Part shown: positions 1 to 5,603 of the stretch, one piece after another
Layout: each line of letters starts with the position of its first letter
Position numbering within the stretch: position 1 is the first letter of the stretch
Source of the DNA: a virus
Direction: 5' to 3' (one strand)
Length of the DNA stretch: 44,934 bases
Virus record (IMG/VR): IMGVR_UViG_3300021425_000059
Location: 1-44,934 of that record
Position numbers and translations under genes: made by a program
Notes under the pieces: model-generated
The model's input: the letters and a program-made list of their open reading frames with translations, nothing else
What the model was told of the DNA's origin: nothing
The model's database searches: none

Positions 1-34
1 TTTCTATAGGGGGGGGGTACTTTTGTATAGGGGG
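1..34. repeat. Left copy of terminal direct repeat
   Basis: The first 34 bases recur at 44902-44934, differing only by one G in a run (9 G here, 8 there). If the ends are joined, the gene at 35-313 and the gene at 44717-44890 become adjacent on the minus strand in one transcript, which supports a circular or circularly permuted molecule. The repeat itself is C-rich on the minus strand, with TATAC and CTATAG motifs. It could be an assembly overlap with a homopolymer error rather than a biological terminal repeat. Confidence 0.8.
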
Positions 35-313
35 CTATGCTTCAGCCCACGGGTACAAAAACTTCTTTTTGATGTGCCACTTTTCTACGATAGGCTCTCC
101 AAACTCGTCTTCATCAACTACAATCCACGCAACAGTCTTTAGAACTTTTGCCTTACGAGATTCTCCATGAAACAAAGGTCCAACAAAGACTTCATGTGGA
201 TACTTGTCAGCAAGCCAACCAGTGTTTTCCGTAAACTCAAAGAAGTTGCCTCGGGACTTTTCGATGAAATTGCCCAGAAGATCAGACTCTTTTAGATTTT
301 GTGCATAAGCCAT
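35..313 (-). CDS. Hypothetical protein, 92 aa
   Basis: Small soluble protein of mixed charge with many aromatic residues (motifs FFEF, KKKFLYPW); no family recognised and no membrane segment. The start is supported by a good Shine-Dalgarno AAGGAG eight bases upstream and by a sigma-70-like promoter just beyond it (343-370, minus strand). It is the first gene of the leftward transcript that would, across the joined ends, continue into 44717-44890 and the sigma factor gene, so it is probably expressed early. Function unknown. Confidence 0.75.
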   Translation of the reverse strand: MAYAQNLKESDLLGNFIEKSRGNFFEFTENTGWLADKYPHEVFVGPLFHGESRKAKVLKTVAWIVVDEDEFGEPIVEKWHIKKKFLYPWAEA

Positions 314-342
314 TAAATTGCTCCTTAGTTAGTGATGCAAGG

Positions 343-370
343 AGTGTAACAGACTGTCAGTCAGTGTCAA
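343..370 (-). promoter_or_regulatory. Sigma-70-like promoter for leftward early genes
   Basis: On the minus strand TTGACA (365-370) and TACACT (343-348) are separated by 16 bases, followed by an AAGGAG ribosome site and the ATG at 313. The -35 lies directly beside the repeat array at 375-450, so the repeats are placed to act as activator or repressor sites. It lacks the TTAGGGCC block shared by the three other promoters and is probably read by the host housekeeping polymerase. Confidence 0.7.
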
Positions 371-374
371 GTCC

Positions 375-450
375 TCATTTTCCCACGGGGGCCTCATTTT
401 CCCACGGTGGGATCAGCCTCATTTTCCCACGAGGGGGTCATTTTCCCACG
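375..450. repeat. Four direct repeats TCATTTTCCCACG (iteron-like)
   Basis: Exact 13-base copies begin at 375, 394, 419 and 438 (steps 19, 25, 19); three are followed by a run of five G when the final G is counted. They sit immediately upstream of the leftward promoter. The same motif recurs at 13494-13505 (12 bases exact) and in the endolysin gene at 31322-31334, with a variant at 31343-31355. The arrangement resembles protein-binding iterons at an origin or a promoter, but the binding factor is unknown. Confidence 0.85.
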
Positions 451-553
451 GGGGAGGTAGCATTTATCTCAAATACCTTAAGTATTAGAATAAAATTTGA
501 TACGAATTTGAGGTAAGTTAGGTATGAATATTTGCATGGCTACACTTCCAGAA

Positions 554-580
554 TTAGATATGTCCTGAGCGCATATCTAA
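554..580. promoter_or_regulatory. 27-base inverted repeat, operator-like
   Basis: TTAGATATG (554-562) and its exact reverse complement CATATCTAA (572-580) flank a nine-base spacer. Half-sites lie 18 bases apart start to start, roughly two helical turns, as for dimeric DNA-binding proteins. It could also form an RNA hairpin; there is no T tract, so a terminator is unlikely. Confidence 0.5.
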
Positions 581-915
581 GCTATGCGTCCGGTGCATGT
601 CAAATCACTTTTTTATAAATCGCATTTAGATAGGTCTTTCAGCCTTAAGTAGAAAATAAAAATGGCGCAGGTTTGGTTTCTGACTCTAAGACCTAAAAGC
701 CTTGCCCGGAAAATACCCGTTATCAGATTGTTCCTTATCCTTACATATTCCAGCCCATAGGTCAAGGCATGCCAGCCATGATATTATTGCATAGCTCCTG
801 GGTGCATCAAAATTTAGTATTCCTATCTAAAGTTGTACCGACCTGGCAACCTATGCGGAAAAATCCCTGGCACAATACTACCCACAGTAGAAATCGACGC
901 TAGGCCGGTTTAAAC

Positions 916-929
916 GCCCGTGGGCGGGC
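916..929. terminator. GC hairpin, possible bidirectional terminator
   Basis: GCCCG-TGGG-CGGGC forms a five-base-pair stem with a four-base loop. On the plus strand it is followed by TTTGAGGCTTTT and on the minus strand by GTTTAAA, so either direction could terminate weakly. It would insulate the small-gene cassette at 1105 from transcripts entering from the left. Confidence 0.4.
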
Positions 930-967
930 TTTGAGGCTTTTCGAGCATGTTACCCCATAGAAAACGC

Positions 968-1031
968 TGTTCACGCTTGTTCTCTGGCTGTTCTCAGGCT
1001 GTTCTCTCTCCCGGCGCATGGCTGCTATGCT
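968..1031 (+). promoter_or_regulatory. Phased TGTTC boxes upstream of a -10-like element
   Basis: TGTTC begins at 968, 978, 989 and 1000, spacings of 10, 11 and 11 bases, placing all copies on one face of the helix. A -10-like TATGCT follows at 1026-1031 with only a poor -35 (TTCTCT near 1003), the pattern expected of an activator-dependent promoter. Further downstream GACAGTCAG occurs twice, about 20 bases apart, before the first gene at 1105. The promoter call is tentative. Confidence 0.45.
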
Positions 1032-1104
1032 ATTGACAGTCAGCCGCACATCTGAGACAGTCAGGCCATCAACAACGAACACGCACACATAGGGAAAACG
1101 AGAC

Positions 1105-1293
1105 ATGACAAACGAGACAGTGAAAACGTACCAGAACGACAGCATTCAGGCGCAAGTGATCCTTGACAGGGCTGCGCAGGCTTACCGGGTTGATTTGTCC
1201 CGGCTCGGCGCTCCGGTACATGACAGCCGCCATTTTAGTGAACCGATTGACGCCGTGCTTTACGCTCGGGATTTGGTCGAAGCCAGCAACTAA
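1105..1293 (+). CDS. Hypothetical protein, 62 aa
   Basis: First gene of the rightward small-gene cassette; no family recognised. The sequence looks like a small alpha/beta protein: N-terminal strand (VKTYQNDSIQAQVILD) and a helix near the C terminus (EPIDAVLYARDLVEA), reminiscent of compact modulators but without a diagnostic motif. A purine-rich AGGGAAAACGAG element precedes the ATG. The next gene starts 11 bases after its stop, indicating co-transcription. Confidence 0.65.
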   Translation: MTNETVKTYQNDSIQAQVILDRAAQAYRVDLSRLGAPVHDSRHFSEPIDAVLYARDLVEASN

Positions 1294-1303
1294 GGAAAAG
1301 ACG

Positions 1304-1534
1304 ATGGAAAACCTCAAGATGAAAGACAGCTTGATTGACCCGATTGCGGATTATAATCAGACGCTGGCCGACATAATCCACAAAGCAGACGTTGCCACCT
1401 TTAGAATGCAGGCCGCTGCACAGTTTGAACATGCCCCGGAATTTCATGCCAAGTGGAAGCGACAGGCCAAGCAAAGCATGGTTGAACTGCGCAAGGCTGT
1501 CAAAGCACTCAGCGATGAAATAGCGGCTGTCTAA
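1304..1534 (+). CDS. Hypothetical helical protein, 76 aa
   Basis: Start chosen at the ATG after AAGGA (1292-1296) rather than the longer upstream frame, which would overlap the previous gene. Predicted almost entirely alpha-helical, with heptad-like spacing and a basic stretch (KWKRQAKQSMVELRKAVKAL) near the C terminus, so a small coiled-coil protein is likely. No homologous family recognised. A UUCG hairpin follows directly. Confidence 0.65.
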   Translation: MENLKMKDSLIDPIADYNQTLADIIHKADVATFRMQAAAQFEHAPEFHAKWKRQAKQSMVELRKAVKALSDEIAAV

Positions 1535-1539
1535 CCCGT

Positions 1540-1557
1540 GCGACCCTTCGGGGTCGC
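1540..1557 (+). terminator. UUCG-capped hairpin between cassette genes
   Basis: GCGACCC and GGGTCGC form a perfect seven-base-pair stem around the very stable TTCG tetraloop, six bases after the previous stop codon. The following TTACAT is a poor T tract, so it may be an attenuating terminator or an mRNA-stabilising or processing element. Confidence 0.55.
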
Positions 1558-1665
1558 TTACATGGCTCGGCCCCTCTTTTGGCTATCTCTCCTCCCTATG
1601 GTCAAACTCAGGGAGCCGGGCTTTGCAAGCGACCGCTTGAACCTCAGAACAAGGAAAACCTGACA

Positions 1666-1950
1666 ATGAAAAACAGCAACATTGAAACCGCAATTGCGTC
1701 AATCCAGCAGCTTGGCCGTGACCTAGCAAAGCAGCGGAAAACCAAGGCTGAAATTCGGCCCGGTTATATGACCGTTTCCCAATTCGTGCAGCTAACCGGC
1801 TTAGCCCTTAGCCGTGGTGACCGCATCCTATTGGGCAAAATGTTGAACGCCTACGCTCGGGATCACGGATACCGGGTTATCAAACGACAGAACGCCGGTG
1901 CTGTCTATCCGGTGCGCCTGCTGCGTGATGCTATGGCGGGGCTGAATTAA
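1666..1950 (+). CDS. Hypothetical basic protein, 94 aa
   Basis: Start set at the ATG preceded by AAGGAAAA (1651-1658). N-terminal helix (ETAIASIQQLGRDLAKQRK), then a segment around residues 35-75 (TVSQFVQLTG ... GKMLNAYARDHGY) that resembles a small helix-turn-helix or winged fold, with many Arg/Lys. A DNA-binding role is an inference from composition only. Its stop codon overlaps the next start (TAATG), so the two are translationally coupled. Confidence 0.65.
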   Translation: MKNSNIETAIASIQQLGRDLAKQRKTKAEIRPGYMTVSQFVQLTGLALSRGDRILLGKMLNAYARDHGYRVIKRQNAGAVYPVRLLRDAMAGLN

Positions 1951-2159
1951 TGGCTGCTCTGGCGCTATTCTTTGCGCCGCTGATTGTGTCGCTGGCTGTT
2001 CCCGGTATGGATTGCCAGCGACATGCTCCCGGCTTCTACGTTCTCAGGCCGTTTTCAACAGAACGGTTTGAGACCTTCGACGCTGCCGCTGCTTCAATCG
2101 AAAGCACCGGCGGCATGCATCAACTTTGGTTTTGCTCCGGCGATCCTTTGGAAGATTAG
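1950..2159 (+). CDS. Small probable exported or membrane protein, 69 aa
   Basis: The ATG overlaps the previous stop. The first ~18 residues (MAALALFFAPLIVSLAVP) are strongly hydrophobic, like an uncleaved anchor or signal peptide, though no Lys/Arg lies at the extreme N terminus. The remainder is short with two Cys (MDCQRH, WFCSGD) that could pair in the periplasm. No family recognised. A competing overlapping frame at 1984-2175 has poorer start context. Confidence 0.55.
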   Translation: MAALALFFAPLIVSLAVPGMDCQRHAPGFYVLRPFSTERFETFDAAAASIESTGGMHQLWFCSGDPLED

Positions 2160-2161
2160 AC

Positions 2162-2758
2162 ATGTTCAAGACTGATCAGCCCCCGATTGCAGAATATGCC
2201 CTGTCATCCGACACCGGGCTTGAAAGAACCTTGCGTTTTGTGTTCCTGTCCATCAAGCAACCGTTCTGGAAAATGGCGGTTCAAATGCAGGATGTAGATA
2301 GCAAGGGTCTGGAAAGCGCCTACTTGTTCGGATGGAAGCGGCAAGGCTTGGCTCATGTCCGGGCTAATGCTTCCCGGCTCCGGGCTGTTCTGGCCGGTGT
2401 TCCTGCTGGCTATGGGGACGCTGACGCATTGTTGCAGATTGCCAGTGTTCCCGGCTTGGGGCTGGTGAAGGCTGGTTTTGTCTTGCAGCTTGTCACGGGC
2501 TCGGCTGGCTGCATAGATAGCCATAACCTGCAACGCTTCGGGCTGAATGCTAACGCCTTCCGGTTTGGTGCTGCTACTACCTATAAAACCAGACGCCGAA
2601 AGGCTCTGGCCTATCTTGACGCATGCCGCAACGCTGGCGGTTGTGCAGCCCTATGGGACGGCTGGTGCAATTATGTAGCAGAGCAGCAACCGAATAGGTG
2701 GACAAATGGCGCTGAGGTGTCTAGGCTACATCAAACCGCTATTTTAGGAGATTATTGA
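2162..2758 (+). CDS. HhH-GPD DNA glycosylase-like protein, 198 aa
   Basis: Around residues 98-130 the sequence reads VPGLGLVKAGFVLQL then CIDSHNLQRFGL. This matches the helix-hairpin-helix signature of EndoIII-type glycosylases (family pattern LPGVGxKTA ... VDTHVxR), including an Asp at the place of the catalytic Asp and a Lys near the lyase position. The rest is divergent and no iron-sulfur Cys cluster is visible. It may excise a modified or damaged base during infection, or only bind DNA. Start set at the ATG at 2162, three bases after the previous stop. Confidence 0.6.
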   Translation: MFKTDQPPIAEYALSSDTGLERTLRFVFLSIKQPFWKMAVQMQDVDSKGLESAYLFGWKRQGLAHVRANASRLRAVLAGVPAGYGDADALLQIASVPGLGLVKAGFVLQLVTGSAGCIDSHNLQRFGLNANAFRFGAATTYKTRRRKALAYLDACRNAGGCAALWDGWCNYVAEQQPNRWTNGAEVSRLHQTAILGDY

Positions 2759-2760
2759 TT

Positions 2761-2850
2761 ATGCCTAGTCCTGCAACCATTATCTTTTTCTTCGTCGCTA
2801 TGCTTTTGACTGCATGGTATCTGATCGGCTCCGGGATTGTCAGCCCATGA
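2761..2850 (+). CDS. Single-span membrane peptide, 29 aa
   Basis: A tiny open frame starting two bases after the previous stop and ending in a four-base ATGA overlap with the next start. It encodes one hydrophobic helix (about residues 5-24, IIFFFVAMLLTAWYLIG) with short polar ends. Tight packing on both sides is the main evidence that it is real. Possible roles include membrane effector or holin-like peptide; unproven. Confidence 0.5.
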   Translation: MPSPATIIFFFVAMLLTAWYLIGSGIVSP

Positions 2851-3011
2851 AAGAAACAGACAGCCCCTTCTGGCAAGTATGGGCGCAAAAGAAGTCCAGA
2901 GACAGACAGGCAGACTTTCGGGTTGTGTTCATGGGCAGTTATCCTGAATGCCGAAAGTACGTCTTAGAAGTAGAAACAAGCCATTTCAGAATTGAGAAGG
3001 TGAAAGCATGA
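2847..3011 (+). CDS. Hypothetical protein, 54 aa
   Basis: The ATG at 2847 overlaps the preceding stop (ATGA), so it is preferred over a longer frame beginning at 2814. Small basic protein with an aromatic N terminus (SPFWQVWAQKK) and a strand-rich centre (ADFRVVFMGSY). No family recognised. It ends in another ATGA overlap with the next gene. Confidence 0.6.
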   Translation: MKETDSPFWQVWAQKKSRDRQADFRVVFMGSYPECRKYVLEVETSHFRIEKVKA

Positions 3012-3211
3012 CTTACGACAGACGCCACGGCGGCCCATTTGACCGAGGTGCAGCAGATAGCTACTATCGCCGGGCATATCGTCCGCACTACTACGCAGGA
3101 TCAACCGGGCAGACTGAGAAGGTTGAGCAGCTAACCAAGGATGAATTGGCAGCATACGAAGCCGGATGGATGCATAACCAGCAAATCGGAGACTTCAAAG
3201 ACTATGGATAG
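3008..3211 (+). CDS. Conserved small phage protein (DRGxADSYYRR type), 67 aa
   Basis: The N terminus HGGPFDRGAADSYYRR followed by PHYY and a C-terminal GDFKDYG matches a short hypothetical protein widespread in phages of proteobacteria, known only as conserved and of unknown function. It starts by ATGA overlap with the gene before and its 3' end overlaps the next start. Identification rests on the recognisable motif from memory, not on a search. Confidence 0.7.
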   Translation: MTYDRRHGGPFDRGAADSYYRRAYRPHYYAGSTGQTEKVEQLTKDELAAYEAGWMHNQQIGDFKDYG

Positions 3212-3347
3212 ACAGCACCTCAACCAAGCAATCAGCGATATTGTGCAAGCCGCCACGCCGATGATCACTAACCGCAAGCCCGGTTTTGTTGTCTATGATT
3301 TTAGGACGCAAGCACCTGTCCAGGCGACAGGTCGCAAGGTGTCATAA
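3204..3347 (+). CDS. Hypothetical protein, 47 aa
   Basis: The ATG at 3204 lies within the last codons of the preceding gene (eight-base overlap). It encodes a short helix then a strand-like stretch (PGFVVYDFRT). No family recognised. It is the last gene of the rightward cassette and is followed by a long hairpin at 3359-3398. Confidence 0.5.
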   Translation: MDRQHLNQAISDIVQAATPMITNRKPGFVVYDFRTQAPVQATGRKVS

Positions 3348-3358
3348 TACCGCATAGG

Positions 3359-3398
3359 GCCAGACCCCTGCTCTGCTTTTGTTTTGCTTGGGTCTGGC
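3359..3398 (+). terminator. Hairpin after small-gene cassette
   Basis: GCCAGACCC (3359-3367) and GGGTCTGGC (3390-3398) pair perfectly over nine bases around a 22-base T-rich loop; TTTCGG follows. The position 12 bases after the last stop codon suggests termination, although the loop is long and the T tract short. Confidence 0.5.
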
Positions 3399-3702
3399 TT
3401 TCGGTAGCGGTTGGCGGTTTGAATTAAACGCCGGAGAGCCTGCGCTTTTGCGCTTCGAGTGCAAGAAAAACCTTCGGAATCCGCAGAAAATCGCAAGTTT
3501 TCTCAGGTTAACCCGTAAAATCCGTAATATCGACTGGGGCCCTCCAGATTGCTGCAATTTTAGGTATCTCGGGCTAGTATGCACCCATATCTGCAAAACA
3601 AACAAATACTTTTCCACTAGGGGGGAGGGGCTCAGTAGTGGCACAAATGCAACACTCTAGGTATATTCTACAAAACAACAAAAATATATTTTCGCTTACC
3701 CC

Positions 3703-3732
3703 TTGACTTTCTCTCGATTTAGGGCCTATACT
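3703..3732 (+). promoter_or_regulatory. Promoter of the structural operon with TTAGGGCC block
   Basis: TTGACT (3703-3708) and TATACT (3727-3732) are spaced 18 bases, and TTAGGGCC (3719-3726) abuts the -10. The same eight bases in the same place and the same 18-base spacer occur at the promoters before the SSB gene and the primase-helicase gene. TAGGGCCTA is a palindrome around a central G, so the block may be an operator or an extended -10 read by the phage sigma factor. Confidence 0.8.
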
Positions 3733-3822
3733 ATAGTAGAGCTATAGCACAGCCTGATAAGATAAAATACCAAATTGGTTAATAATCCATATCGACCAAG
3801 CTATAGACATTCTATAGAATGT
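3731..3822. promoter_or_regulatory. Two CTATAG-N5-CTATAG operator-like sites
   Basis: CTATAG occurs at 3731, 3742, 3801 and 3812, forming two pairs each with an 11-base period. The first pair overlaps the -10 and the predicted transcription start of the structural promoter; the second lies in the leader and is partly included in a perfect 16-base palindrome (3807-3822). Position and phasing suggest a repressor that holds the late operon off until needed. Confidence 0.55.
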
Positions 3823-3874
3823 GATTTTCTAAATCCCTAATTGTGTCTATAACTTTGTAGTCTAGGTTTGTAGT

Positions 3875-4270
3875 ATGCCAGCGGCACTCCCTCACAAGAA
3901 AGCGATTGCCAATCGAATCCGCAAGATGATTCGTGATGGCGTAGCTATGAAGGACATCATGGTCTCTATCCAAGACCTACAGGATGCACCTTCTTCCTTT
4001 GCCACCTTCTACAAGATTTACGGTCAGGACATTGCACAAGAGCGTTCTGACATTGTAGGGATGGTAGGCAACAAAGTAGTGCAACAGGCACTAGAAGGTG
4101 ACTTCAAGTCTCAGGAACTCTTCCTTCGTAGTAAGGGCGGTTGGTCTCCTAACTCTACCCTGAACGAGCAGGAGCAGGACACTGAGGCTGATATGGATGA
4201 ATCCGCTATCGACGCCCTGATGACCCTCCTTGGTAAATCCCGACCTGATGACTCTAGCGATAACGGCTGA
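3875..4270 (+). CDS. terS: Terminase small subunit
   Basis: 131 aa, directly upstream of and overlapping the large subunit, the standard position. The N-terminal ~60 residues form a helix-turn-helix-like region (KAIANRIRKMIRDGVAMKDI, then SSFATFYKIYG), as in DNA-recognising small terminases. The middle is helical and suited to ring assembly, and the C terminus is acidic and likely contacts the large subunit. It selects phage DNA for packaging. Name given from context and architecture; sequence similarity to any characterised TerS is not evident. Confidence 0.8.
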   Translation: MPAALPHKKAIANRIRKMIRDGVAMKDIMVSIQDLQDAPSSFATFYKIYGQDIAQERSDIVGMVGNKVVQQALEGDFKSQELFLRSKGGWSPNSTLNEQEQDTEADMDESAIDALMTLLGKSRPDDSSDNG

Positions 4271-5603
4271 AGATTTACGGAAGCTCCCCGATGAAGAAGT
4301 AGCCTCCCTGATGGACCAGCTAGGTCCAGCTAAGGTAGAAGAGCTACGACACACTTGGGAGTTCTGGGCTAGACCCAACCAGCTAGAGCCAAAGGGCAAT
4401 GACTGGGATATTTGGGTAGCCTTGGCAGGACGAGGCTGGGGCAAGACCAGAGCCGGTGCAGAGTGGGTAAGACACCGGGTCCGTAAGGGCGACAAGATCG
4501 TACATTGTGTAGCACCTACTAAAGGTGATGTACGCAAGGTGATGGTTGAAGGGGACTCTGGCCTCCTTAACGTCTGTTGGAAGGGTGACAAGACATATAG
4601 AGGGAAGCATATCGGCTACCCTGAATGGTCACCCACTAACAACACCATGACATGGGAGAATGGAGCTAAGGCTGTATTCTTCTCGGCAGAAGACCCCGAA
4701 CGACTCAGGGGACCGCAGGCCTTCTCTGCATGGTGTGATGAATTGTGTGCTTGGCGTAATGCCCAAGAGACTTGGGATATGTTGCAGTTTGGGCTTCGTT
4801 TGGGTAGCCACCCACAAGTCCTCATCACGACCACGCCCAAGACGACCAAGCTACTGAGAAACATTCTAGGTGATGACAAGACGGTAACGTCTACCGGCTC
4901 CACCTATGACAACTCGGCTAACCTAGCCTCTACGTTCCTTGACGCAGTTAAGAAGACGTATGAAGGCACTAGGCTGGGCCGACAAGAGCTATACGCAGAG
5001 ATCCTTGATGAAGCCTCCGGTGCCTTGTGGAACAGGGCAGGACTTGCTAAATGCGAGATTGAGGCAGACCAAGTTCCAGACTTAAACCGTATTGTAGTAT
5101 CAATCGACCCTGCTATCACCAGCAACTCCGAGTCAGACATGACTGGTATTGTTGTAGCAGGGGTTGATGTAAACGGTATCGCTTACGTTCTGGCAGACTG
5201 CACTGGTCGCTACACGCCTCAGCAATGGGCTGCGAGGGCGGTGTCACTCTTTGAAGAGTACCAAGCAGACCGCATTGTCGCCGAACGTAATCAGGGCGGA
5301 GATATGGTTCGCCATACTCTGCACACAGAGTCTGAAACGGTCCCTGTCAAGCTAGTCCATGCTAGTCGTGGCAAGATGGCCCGAGCAGAGCCTGTCTCCG
5401 CCCTGTATGAACAAGACAAAGTACGTCATGTAAAGGGCCTCAACGACCTAGAGGACCAGATGGTGACATGGGAGCCTCTAGGCTCTGTAGGATCACCAGA
5501 CCGCCTAGACGCCCTTGTATGGGCCATTACAGACCTATCACTACAGGGCTATGCCAAGCCCCAGCTAAAGTTGGCATATAGCTCTGCAAAAGGACTTAGA
5601 TAA
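4248..5603 (+). CDS. terL: Terminase large subunit (packaging ATPase-nuclease)
   Basis: 451 aa. The ATPase domain has a Walker A motif AGRGWGKTRAG at about residues 60-70, a Walker B with catalytic Glu (WCDEL, ~162-166) and the coupling motif LITTTPK (~192-198). The C-terminal RNase H-like nuclease shows the acidic residues SIDPAI (~285-290), a mid-domain AERNQGG and a terminal DRLDALVWA. It pumps DNA into the prohead and cuts headfuls or cohesive ends. I chose the ATG at 4248; a TTG at 4230 in the same frame would add six residues. It overlaps TerS by 23 bases. Confidence 0.95.
   Translation: MTLAITAEDLRKLPDEEVASLMDQLGPAKVEELRHTWEFWARPNQLEPKGNDWDIWVALAGRGWGKTRAGAEWVRHRVRKGDKIVHCVAPTKGDVRKVMVEGDSGLLNVCWKGDKTYRGKHIGYPEWSPTNNTMTWENGAKAVFFSAEDPERLRGPQAFSAWCDELCAWRNAQETWDMLQFGLRLGSHPQVLITTTPKTTKLLRNILGDDKTVTSTGSTYDNSANLASTFLDAVKKTYEGTRLGRQELYAEILDEASGALWNRAGLAKCEIEADQVPDLNRIVVSIDPAITSNSESDMTGIVVAGVDVNGIAYVLADCTGRYTPQQWAARAVSLFEEYQADRIVAERNQGGDMVRHTLHTESETVPVKLVHASRGKMARAEPVSALYEQDKVRHVKGLNDLEDQMVTWEPLGSVGSPDRLDALVWAITDLSLQGYAKPQLKLAYSSAKGLR

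Larger units (their letters stand above)
314..1104. other. Divergent intergenic control region
   Basis: About 790 bases without a convincing gene, between leftward and rightward transcription units. It holds the leftward promoter, the four repeats, an inverted repeat at 554-580, a hairpin at 916-929 and phased TGTTC boxes at 968-1004. The stretch 581-900 shows nothing I can name. The region is a plausible place for a replication origin, but I see no DnaA-box cluster. Confidence 0.6.
3348..3874. other. Intergenic region before the terminase genes
   Basis: 527 bases without a credible gene; a 93-codon open frame at 3379-3660 lacks a ribosome site and spans the hairpin. It becomes strongly AT-rich towards 3660-3870. 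It contains a hairpin, an imperfect G-rich element at 3614-3641 (CCACTA ... TAGTGG), the main late-type promoter and paired CTATAG sites. Confidence 0.6.

Noticed and set aside
387-454. G-quadruplex from the G runs of the repeat array
   Set aside because: G runs are separated by about 15-20 bases, too far for a stable canonical quadruplex; kept only as direct repeats.
301-516. 71-codon open frame on the plus strand over the repeat array
   Set aside because: Translates the direct repeats as SHxGG-like peptide but has no ribosome site, crosses the leftward promoter and overlaps the start of the 35-313 gene.
3617-3628. CTAGGGGGGAGG shared with 40986-40997
   Set aside because: The second copy is inside the DNA polymerase coding region and the sequence is low complexity; probably chance.
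3379-3660. 93-codon open frame in the pre-terminase region
   Set aside because: Starts within the hairpin loop, no ribosome site, unlike neighbouring genes in composition; treated as intergenic.
4230-4248. TTG start for the large terminase
   Set aside because: In frame and six codons upstream but without a ribosome site; ATG at 4248 is preferred, though not proven.
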